From assembly GCF_005765165.1 (NCBI RefSeq), contig NZ_VCIW01000013.1, positions 1 to 64,000 of the forward strand: a stretch of 64,000 nt of DNA, read 5' to 3'. Below are positions 9,132-18,200 of this stretch, piece by piece. The translations under genes and the position numbers were made by a program. Source of the DNA: Paenibacillus antri (GTDB lineage: Bacteria; Bacillota; Bacilli; Paenibacillales; YIM-B00363). The notes below the pieces were generated by a model. It made no database searches. It saw nothing but the letters and a program-made list of their open reading frames with translations, and was not told the origin of the DNA. Numbering within the stretch: position 1 is the stretch's first letter; each line of letters opens with the position of its first letter.

Positions 9132-10640
9132 GTGGAGGACGTTTCCAAGGCAGTCGCTTACGTCGCGGCGAAGGCTCCGGCGCGACTCGCGGTCGTCGAC
9201 GAAGAGAAGACGCTGACGTACGGCGACTTGCACGAACGCGCCGAGCGTTGGGCCGCGGCGTTCCGGAAAGGCGGAGCGGCTCCGGGGCGGGAAATCCTCG
9301 TTTTTCTTCCGAATCGCGTCGATTTCGTCGAAGTGCTGCTCGCCTCGATCCGGGCGAAGGTCGTGCCGCTCGTCGTCAACACCGAGTTCTCGAAGCGGGA
9401 GTTCTCCGCGCTGGCCGCCGCGTCGGACGCGAAGGCGCTCGTGACGTCCCGCGAAATCGCGGGACTCGCGTCGCCCGAGCTCGAGAGACGGATGCGCGTA
9501 TGGTTTATCGAAGACGACCCGCCGGTTATCGCGTCGGTTCCGCAAGCCGCGCCGACGCGGCGCGGCGAGTCTGCCGGCGAGATCGTCTTCTTCACGTCGG
9601 GCACGACCGGCAAGCCGAAAGGGGCGGTCGTGCCGATGCCGGCGTTCGATACGGGGGCGCCGCTTCCCGACCTGAACCGAACGCCGACGGCGCATCTGTT
9701 GTGCAGGCCGCTATTCTTCCGCGCCCATCTGACGGCGGCTTGCCATCTGCTGCAGGAAGGCAACACCATCGTGTTGTCCCGGCGCGTCGATCCGGACGTC
9801 TGGAGTCGCTTGATCGAGCGGCATCGCGCAAGCCTCGTCAGCCTCGGTCCGAGCGATCTCCATCTGTGGCTGAATCGACTGGAGTCGGGCGGCGCGGCGT
9901 TCCCGGCTTGCGTGACCCGATTGCTGTCCACGGGAGCGCCGCTGACCGAATCGATGAGGCGGCGGCTCGGGGAACGGCTGCCGCGCGTGCGGGTAACGGA
10001 TTTGTACGGGACGAGCGAATTAGGAGCGATCGCGATGATCGATCGCGAGGAATGGGAAGGGAAGGCCGGGTCTTGCGGACGTCCGCTCTTCTTTACGACG
10101 GTGAACATTCGGGATGAACGCGGCGCGGAGGCGCCGGTCGGGACGACGGGCGAGATATGGGTCAAGTCGCGGTACCGGATGAAGGGATATTACAAGGATC
10201 CGGGCGCGACGGCGCAAGCGTTCGAAGGCGACTTCGTCCGAACCGGGGACGCGGGCCGATTCGACGAGGACGGGTATTTGCACGTGACGGGAAGAATCGA
10301 CGGCGCGATCAATTGCGGCGGTTACCGCGTGTTTCCGGAAGAGGTGGAGGACGTGCTTCGCGAACGTCCGGACGTGGAGGAGGCCGTCGTCGTCGGCGTG
10401 ACCCATCCGGCGCGAACGCAGCAGCCGATCGCCTTCGTCCGCCTCCGCGAGCCGACGGGGGAGGCGGACGAAGCGGCGGCGGAGCGGTTAATGGCTCATT
10501 GCAAAAGCCGCCTTGCTTCTTACAAGGTGCCCGCCGCCATTCATCCGATCCGCGACATTCCGTTGAACGCCGCAGGGAAGGCGGATCGTCGGAGCTTGGC
10601 CGGGCGAGCCGCGGATCGACAACATTATTCATTCGGCTAA
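9132..10640 (+). CDS. AMP-dependent acyl/aryl-CoA synthetase
   Basis: A 502-residue member of the ANL superfamily of a different branch from the two PaaK-like enzymes. Motifs in order are FFTSGTTGKPKG (~156), LYGTSELG (~294), TGDAGRFDEDGYLHVTGRIDG (~374, broken here by no gaps), GGYRVFPEEVE and the catalytic lysine in LNAAGKADR near the C-terminus. Architecture and length resemble benzoate/4-hydroxybenzoate-CoA ligases and fatty-acid CoA ligases. The GTG start follows GGGGAGGAGG. It is 31 bases after the DAHP synthase gene and 13 before the DUF98 gene, so all are one transcript. Confidence 0.88.
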   Translation: MEDVSKAVAYVAAKAPARLAVVDEEKTLTYGDLHERAERWAAAFRKGGAAPGREILVFLPNRVDFVEVLLASIRAKVVPLVVNTEFSKREFSALAAASDAKALVTSREIAGLASPELERRMRVWFIEDDPPVIASVPQAAPTRRGESAGEIVFFTSGTTGKPKGAVVPMPAFDTGAPLPDLNRTPTAHLLCRPLFFRAHLTAACHLLQEGNTIVLSRRVDPDVWSRLIERHRASLVSLGPSDLHLWLNRLESGGAAFPACVTRLLSTGAPLTESMRRRLGERLPRVRVTDLYGTSELGAIAMIDREEWEGKAGSCGRPLFFTTVNIRDERGAEAPVGTTGEIWVKSRYRMKGYYKDPGATAQAFEGDFVRTGDAGRFDEDGYLHVTGRIDGAINCGGYRVFPEEVEDVLRERPDVEEAVVVGVTHPARTQQPIAFVRLREPTGEADEAAAERLMAHCKSRLASYKVPAAIHPIRDIPLNAAGKADRRSLAGRAADRQHYSFG

Positions 10641-10653
10641 TGGAGGAGAGGGT

Positions 10654-11214
10654 ATGACGGATTTCGCTTCGGTCGACTCGGACTCTCGATCCGAGAAGAC
10701 GGCGCTGGAGCTCTTGCACGAGCTGTTGTTCGGGTTGCTTCTGGTGACGGACGGACGGACGACCGAGCTGCTGGAGACGTTGTTGAACGAGAAGCTCGTC
10801 GTTACCGTCCTTCGCCAGGAGCGTTGGGATAAAGAAACGTATATTCGCGAATCCGTCCTAACGGGGGAGAAGAGCGGATTTATTGTGTCGCACAATGTCG
10901 CGCTCGTCTCGTCGAAGCATCTGCCGGCTCCGCTGTTCGAGAAGATCGCGGATCGGCAGGAGGGGATCGGCAAGACGATCGGCTCGAACGCCTTGCGGTC
11001 GTTCCGCAAGGTCGTCGAAGCCGGACGGATCGATGCGGCGGACGCCGTCGATCTGTTCCGCCGTCCGCTTCGGCTGCAGCTGCCCGAGCTGCGAAGCCAG
11101 GTGCCGTATAAGAAGTATTTGATTTATTTCGATCGGGAGCCCGGCATTCAGATGCTGGAATATTATCATCCGGACCTCGTCCGACATCGGTTGCGGCGAG
11201 AGACGGGGCGATAA
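10654..11214 (+). CDS. chorismate-lyase-like protein (DUF98 family)
   Basis: A 186-residue protein with the DUF98/UbiC-like pattern: an early helical segment, an arginine-rich strand (VVTVLRQERW), ESVLTGEKSGFIVSHN, then LPAPLFEKIADRQEGIGKTI and a late YLIYFDREPGIQMLEYYHP. In mycobacteria the DUF98 protein Rv2949c converts chorismate to 4-hydroxybenzoate and pyruvate, and a FadD-type ligase then activates the acid; that is established for that system. The same pair of functions next to a DAHP synthase here supports a similar route. Assignment rests on pattern recognition, so the exact product is open. A terminator follows. Confidence 0.72.
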   Translation: MTDFASVDSDSRSEKTALELLHELLFGLLLVTDGRTTELLETLLNEKLVVTVLRQERWDKETYIRESVLTGEKSGFIVSHNVALVSSKHLPAPLFEKIADRQEGIGKTIGSNALRSFRKVVEAGRIDAADAVDLFRRPLRLQLPELRSQVPYKKYLIYFDREPGIQMLEYYHPDLVRHRLRRETGR

Positions 11215-11221
11215 CGCGAAG

Positions 11222-11266
11222 AAGGCTGCCCTCGGGTCCGAGAGGACCTTGAGGTCAGCCTTGTTT
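11222..11266. terminator. hairpin terminator between converging genes
   Basis: AAGGCTG...CTCGGGTCC pairs with GGACCTTGAGG...CAGCCTT in a long imperfect stem with loop GAGA, followed by TTGTTTC. It closes the six-gene ligase operon and faces the converging small gene. Confidence 0.75.
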
Positions 11267-11274
11267 CGCTGGCG

Positions 11275-11556
11275 TTATTTTCGGGATTTCGATTGTTCCT
11301 GCGACCGCTCGAACGCCTCCAGCCCCGCGGAGATCAGCTGTTCTCCGGCATGCTGCGCGCCCAGCTTGACGGCGTCCAGCAGCTTGCCCGCGAGCTTCTC
11401 CGGCGGCTGATCTTTCTCCTGCGCCGCTTCCAGCATCCGTCGGCCGGCGACTTCCGCGCCGTTCTTCACGGCTGAAGCATAGCTGCCTGCGAAGCGCCGA
11501 AACTCCCGCTTCATACGGCCGGCCAGCTTCGCGAAGGCGTCCCGTTCCTTCGACAT
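11275..11556 (-). CDS. small helical protein, paralog of 1588-1872
   Basis: A 93-residue soluble protein, Ala/Glu/Lys-rich and predicted all-helical. The C-terminal half resembles the product of 1588-1872 (see that entry), so two members of one unnamed family flank the aryl-ligase operon. The ATG at 11556 has GAGGAGG nine bases upstream. A longer ORF in another frame is a shadow. It shares a minus-strand transcript with 11587-11823. A granule-surface or scaffolding role would fit its amphipathic character but is not shown. Confidence 0.8.
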   Translation of the reverse strand: MSKERDAFAKLAGRMKREFRRFAGSYASAVKNGAEVAGRRMLEAAQEKDQPPEKLAGKLLDAVKLGAQHAGEQLISAGLEAFERSQEQSKSRK

Positions 11557-11586
11557 GCCTACCGCCTCCTCTTCCCTTCGACAAAG

Positions 11587-11823
11587 TTACCCGCTCGCCT
11601 CGTCCTTCCCCTGATCTCGCGCTTCGAGCAGCGGCGGTTCGTCTCCGTCGTCCGTCGCTTCGAGCAAGGGGGAGGATTCAATCGTAATAGCGTCCAGCTT
11701 CCCGTCCATGAACAGCTTCAGCAGCGCGACGATGACGCCGACGACGAGCACGAACGCGACGACGCCGCATAAGGTTAGTCCAAGAATGAAGATCGCTTTA
11801 TCGGCGAATCCCATTTTCCTCAT
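11587..11823 (-). CDS. small single-span membrane protein
   Basis: About 78 residues with one long hydrophobic segment near residues 8-36 (AIFILGLTLCGVVAFVLVVG) and an acidic tail of repeated SPLLEA / PPLLEA elements. The start is uncertain: ATG at 11823 (AGGGTGAAT upstream), an in-frame GTG six bases earlier and a GTG further upstream after GAGGGA all compete. It is first of a two-gene minus-strand unit with the small helical gene. Function is unknown. Confidence 0.6.
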   Translation of the reverse strand: MRKMGFADKAIFILGLTLCGVVAFVLVVGVIVALLKLFMDGKLDAITIESSPLLEATDDGDEPPLLEARDQGKDEASG

Positions 11824-11869
11824 ATTCACCCTGGTAATCACTCCCTCTCGACAACGTGGGGTCTGCATG

Positions 11870-12203
11870 CAGTATATGTACGAAATCCCAGGATTCCTTG
11901 GGTACTCGTACCGTGCCGGGAAAATCCGCTGCAGCCCTTGGCGGGGCTGACCGAGGCTAGCCGACTACGTTTTGTTGGCGGAATCGATCTGTCGGAACAG
12001 TTCGGATCAGTCGGACAATTCCGTCCCAGTATAATTCATTCTTGCCTCATAACCAGCGAATGCGCCTGCCCACTATACTTAAAGTGCAACTTCAGACGCA
12101 GCTTCTCGAACGCCTATCTTCCTAGTAAAGGAGGTGGACTTGCTCGTACTTCTCGGAAATGCGGCAATGGCTTCTTAATTTACTATGAAGGCGGTGTGAT
12201 TTG
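11870..12203 (+). other. gene-poor leader upstream of the giant secreted protein
   Basis: About 330 bases without a convincing gene. It contains several short inverted repeats: GTACG...CGTAC enclosing CCCA...TGGG (about 11878-11912), and CAGCCC (11932-11937) with GGGCTG (11944-11949). An AT-rich stretch (CCAGTATAATTCATTC, ~12025) has a TATAAT, a possible -10 element. I compared the region by eye with common riboswitch cores (c-di-GMP-I, SAM, TPP, cobalamin, purine) and saw no match. Confidence 0.35.
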
Positions 12204-15200
12204 ATGAAAGCAAGGAAAACGCTTACAGCGTTGTCCGTCGCCGCGCTGACGGCAAGCCTCGGCTATTTCGGGCCGTTCCCGTCTACGGCGTCGGCGGCTT
12301 CGGTCGAAGTCAACGTAGCGAGAGGCGTCGCCGACGTTACCACGAACGGAATCGCGACCCAGAACGGGAAACGGCTTTCGATCTTGACGGACGGCGTCCG
12401 CACGACGTCGGAGTACGCGTTGATCTCGACGAGCTCGGGCGCCAAGTACGTCCAGGTAAACCTCGGGGAACCGCATTCGATTACGAAAGTGAACCTTCTG
12501 AACGATTACAACCCTGACAGCCCTCGCATCGGCAAGGATATCGTCGTCCAATTGTCGAACGATCCGACGTTCGCGACCGGCGTGACGACGGTGTATAACA
12601 ACGATACGGACAACAGCGCCGGTCTCGGCGCCGGCTCCGACCCGGAATACACCGAGCCTTCGTCCGGAGCGGGACTGACCGTAACGCTCGGCGCGCCGAT
12701 AACGGCGCAGTATGTCCGTTATTGGGCGAACGGCCATACGCGGACGCAGACGAGCGCGTACAACGCCGTGAATACGCCGGTGGAAGTCGAAGTGTACGCG
12801 CGGCTGCCCGGCTTGAACAACGCTCTCCCGGCCATCTCCACGCTCTCCGCAAGCGACATCTCCAACAATTCCGTGAAGCTGTCTTGGGTCAGCCCGGGGC
12901 CGAGCGGTATAACGGGCTACGACATCCGTTACGCCGACGCGCCGATCACGGAAGGAAACTGGAACAACGGCTCCGTCGTGAAGCGGGTCGTCGGCGAGCC
13001 GTCGGTCGCGGCAGCGAATGCGACGCAGCAGATGACGCTGCAAGGGCTTCCGATCAACAAGAAGCTCTACTTCGCGATCAAGACCGTGAACGGGCTCGTC
13101 GACGCATCGGCGCTGTCCAACCCGGTCGAGGCGACGCTGCTCGCGTCGGTGAACGCCGCGTTGAACAAGCCGGTGACGTCGAACGGCATCGCCAGCGCCG
13201 GCGCCTTGTCCAATGTGACGAACGGCAACGTCTCGCGCGACGATTATGCCTTGATCTCGACGAGCGCCGGACCGAAATACGTACAAGTCGACTTGACCGA
13301 CAGCTATGACATCGTCGGCGTGAATGTCCGGAGCGACTGGGGCAGCGACGCCGCCTCGTATCGCTACGGGCATGATTACGTCGTCCAGCTGGCGGCCGAC
13401 GCCGCGTTCGCGACCGGCGTGACGACGATCTTCAACAACGACGCGGACAATACGCTCGGCCTCGGCGCCGGCACCGATCCGCTGTATGTCGAACCGGTCG
13501 ACGGCGGGGGCTGGAACATTCCGCTGACGACGCCCGTAACGGCGCGGTACGTGCGGTTCTGGGGCAACGGACATACGCGGATGAACGGGACGACGCACGC
13601 GGTCAATACGCCGGTCGAAATCCAGGCGTTCGCGAAGTCGAAGGACGTTACGGTGCCGTCGACGGTGACGAACCTGACCGCGCCGAGCGTCGGCTGGAAG
13701 AGCGTGCAGCTGCAGTGGACGGCGCCGGGCAACGACGGCGCGACGGGCACGGCGCTGGAATACGACTTCCGCTACTCTACGTCGCAGATCACGTCCGCTA
13801 ACTTCGACGCGGCGACGCCGATGGCCGGAGCGCCTGCGCCCGCGGCGGCGGGGACGACGCAGACGTTCGGCTTCGGGGACCTGCAGCCGAACACGACATA
13901 TTACTTCGCGATGAAGGCGAAGGACGAGGCGAACGTCTCCGCGATGTCGAACGTCGTCACCGTCACGACGCCGGCGACGGACAGCGTGGCGCCGGCGACA
14001 ATTACGAACCTTACGGCCTCCCGCGCGAACGACAAGAGCATCCAGTTGTCGTGGACGGCGCCCGGCGACGACCTGAACGCCGGTACGGCCGCCTCGTACG
14101 AGGTGCGGTATTCCACGTCTATGATTACGGCCGCGAATTGGAACAGCGCGACGGAAGCGGTGGAAGAGCTGCTGCAGCTTCCGGCCGGAACGACGATGGA
14201 ATACGACGCGCTCGAGCTGAACCCGAACACGACGTATTACTTCGCCGTGAAGACGAAGGACGCTGCCGGGAACGCGTCGGCGATTTCCAACGTCGCGAGC
14301 GCGACGACGACCTCGCCTTCGCCCGATGCGGTCACGGTCGGCACGCTCGCCGCGCTGCAGAACGCGATCAACGCGGCGCCGCAATCCGGGCGCGTCATCA
14401 CGTTGGCCGCGGGCGTGTACAATGTGTCGACCCAGATTTCCATCAACGGGAAGGATAACATCACGATCCAAGGCGCGACGTCCGACCCGGAGGATACGGT
14501 GTTGAAAGGGCCGGGGATGACTAGCTCGCTCGGGCAAATTTTCGACGTTAACGACTCGCACTACTTAACCATTAAGAACTTGCGGATGCAGGATACGAAA
14601 TATCACGGCGTGAAAATCAACTTCGGCTCCAATTATTTCACGGCGGACAACATCGTGGCCTGGGATCACGGCGAGGGCGGCTTCAAGGTGACGGCCCAGC
14701 CGTGGATGGACGGCGAGGCGTATTCGGACTACGGCGTCATCAAAAATTCCCGTCTCGGCTATACGACGGCCGGCAACAACAACGCCGTCGAAGCGATCGA
14801 CATTATCGCCGGGATGAACTGGAAGATTCAAAACAACGACTTCGAAAATACGTACAAGAGCGTCGGCAACGGCGTCGCGTACGCCGTCTTCGCGAAGGGC
14901 GGCGCCCGCGGGACGCTGATCGAAAACAACGAATTCCGCAACAACTTCACGGCGATTTCGTTCGGAGGCGGCGGCACGGGTTCGTTGTACTTCCGCCACG
15001 GCGACGGCGCCTACGAGCATTATGACGGCATCATCCGGAACAACGTCATCATCAAGACGACGGATGCGGCCATCTACATGAACAAAGCGACGAATTTCAA
15101 AGTGTACAACAATACGATATTCAACGTCGGCTCGGGCGTCGGCGCGATCGAGTCCCGATACGTCCAGAGCAACGGGTTGGTGTATAACAACCTGATGAAC

Positions 15201-18200
15201 GGCATCATCAAGAACAGGGACGGCGGCACGCATACGTCGGCCACCAACCTGACGAACGCGACGATCGACTTCATGGTCGATGCGGCGAACCGGAACTACC
15301 GTCTGAACCCGCTGAAAGCGACGGCGGCGATCAACGCGGGGACGTCGCTGCCGACCGAGGTGCCTACGGACTTCTACGGCGACGCCAGACCGTACGGCTC
15401 CGGATACGACATCGGCGCGGTAGAGTTCAGACCGGACGAGACGATTCCGCCGGCGGCGATTACGCTGAGCGCGACGGACGTTACGATGCGCAAGGCGACG
15501 CTGACGTGGACCGCCCCGGGCGACGACGGCAATACGGGAACGGCGTTCTCGTACGACTTGCGGTATAGCACGTCTCCGATTACGGCGGCGAACTGGGCTT
15601 CGGCGATCCCACTCAAGAACGAGCCGGTTCCCGCGGTCGCAGGCACGAACCAGACGTACACGTATTACGGTATTCCGGCCGGCGGCACGTATCATTTCGC
15701 CATCAAGGCGATCGACGATATGAGCCAAGAATCCGCGCTGTCGAACTCGCTCGCCGTGACGACGACGAGCGGCAGTACGACGGAATTCAACGCGACCGAC
15801 GATACGTACATCTACGGTTCCGGGGTCTACGGCAACGCCGCGCAGCTGCTCGTGAAGCATCACACGGGCGTTAATGAAAATCTGTATGCGTATTTGAAGT
15901 TCAATCTCGCGAACTTCTCGCCGACCTCCACGTGGAACGCGAAGCTGTACATCAACATCCGCAGCGCGCAGCGGCCGACGATTCCGGTGACGGTGTTCGG
16001 GGTGCTGGACGATAATTGGTCCGAAGCGACGGCGAAGAGCACGGTACAGCCGGACATCTCCGACGAGGTCAATCTCGGCACGTTCCTTACGAACGAGACC
16101 GGCGTCATCGAAGTGGACGTGACGGATTTCGTCAACAGCCAGCTGGCCGGCGACAAGGTCGTCACGCTCCGATTGGCCGATATTTCGGATCATCGATGGT
16201 CCGTGACGTTCGAAAGCTCGGAGAGCAGCGTTAATCAGCCGTTCCTGCTCGTTCAAGACGGCGCAGACACGATGGCTCCGGCCGCGATCTCCGACCTTGC
16301 CGCGTCGAATCCGACGAACAAGTCGATCGATCTAGCGTGGATGGCGCCCGGCGACGACGGCATGGTTCGCAACGCGACGAGCTACGACATTCGGTACAGC
16401 ACGTCGCCGATTACGAACGCGAACTGGAACAGCGCGACGCAAGTGTCCGGCGAGCCGATTCCGCTGGCGCCGGGAACGCTGCAAGGCTTTACGTTGTACG
16501 GCTTAGCCGTGAACACGACGTATCATTTCGCGATGAAGACGATCGACGATGCGGGCAACGTCTCGCCGCTGTCGAACGTCGCTACGAGCGCGACAGCCGC
16601 GGGCGTGAACGTCGCCCTCAATAAGTCGGTGACGGCCAGCACGACCGACTTGTTCGGCGGCGCGCTTAGCGTCATTACGGACGGGATTTCGACGAACAGC
16701 TCTGCCTATGCCGGCATTCGGACGACGAGCGGCCCGCAGTATTACCAAGTCGACTTGGGCGCCGCGTATTCGCTGAATCAGCTTCGGCTCGTTAACGACT
16801 GGGGCGCATCCGGCATTGCTCGCACGAACAAGGATGTGATCGTGCAGCTTTCGAACAGCGCGACGTTCGCCTCCGGCGTGACGACAGTCTACAATAATGA
16901 CGCCAACAATTCCGTCGGGCTCGGCACAGGGACGAATCCGGAGTATCAGGAGTCGGCCGAGGGCCTGACGATCGCGCTCGGCACCCCGGTGAACGCGCGG
17001 TACGCGAGAGTATGGGGCAGCGGACATGTACGCACGGATAACACGACGCATAACGTATTGACGCCGATCGAATTCGAAGCGTACGCGGATCCGGGCGACA
17101 ACACGCCGCCGGCGGCCGTGACGAATCTGACGAACGCCTCCATGACGTTCGACAGTATCGAACTTTCCTGGACGGCGCCGGGCGATAACGGCACGAGCGG
17201 GCAAGCGAAGCAATATTTGCTGAGGTACGCGCCGTTCGCGATCACGGAATCGACTTGGAATTCCGCGACGCCTGTCGCCGGTCTCCCGCTGCCGAAGCCG
17301 GCGGGCGGTCCAGAGCTGGTGACGGTCGGCGGGTTGACGACGAACGCGACGTATCATTTCGCCTTGAAGACGGTCGATACGGCGAACAACGTCTCCGCGT
17401 TGTCGAACGTCGTCACGGCGACGATCAACAACACGGACACGGTGGCGCCGGGGACGATCGCCGATCTTGCGGCGACGCGCACGGGACCGAAGAGCGTCCG
17501 CCTCGGTTGGACGGCGCCGGGCGACGACGGCGCGACCGGCCAAGCGAAGTCGTACGAGGTGCGTTACTCGACGTCGCCGATCACGGCGGCGAACTGGAGC
17601 TCCGCGACGGAAGCGATCGACGAGCTGCGGCAGCTTCCCGGCGGGACCGCGATGAAGTATCAAGCGAACGAATTGCAGCCGAACACGACGTATTATTTCG
17701 CGGTGCGCACGACGGACGACGTGAACAACGTCTCGGACGTCTCGAACGTCGCGGTCGCGACCACCGCGTATCCGGTGCCGGACAGCGTGACGGTTACGTC
17801 GCTCGCCGATCTGCAAGCCGCGATCGACTCGGCGCCGGCTTCGGGCCGCGTCATCACGTTGGCGGCAGGGACGTACACGCAGACGACGTCGATCAATATC
17901 AACGGGAAAGACCATATCACGATCCGAGGCGCAACCTCGAACGTCGCGGACACCGTCATCGTCGGTCCGGGCATTACGAGTACCCTCGATATCAGCATTC
18001 GGGTGAACGATTCGAGCTACGTCGCGATTCGCGATCTGTCGATTCGAGATTTCAATTACCATGCGGTGCAAGTCAATTCGGGCTCGTATTACTTCCACGC
18101 CGATAACTTGTTCGCATGGGATTTGGGCGAAGGCGCGTTCAAGGTGACCGGGGCCGTATCGACGACCGGAGCGATGTACGCCGATTACGGCCTCATCGAA

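Noticed and set aside
11870-12203. c-di-GMP or other known riboswitch before the giant gene
   Set aside because: The conserved core strings of c-di-GMP-I, SAM, TPP, cobalamin and purine switches were not found by eye.
12183-14561. A second long minus-strand frame of about 792 codons
   Set aside because: Same reason: Arg/His-rich shadow of the giant gene, no recognisable motif.
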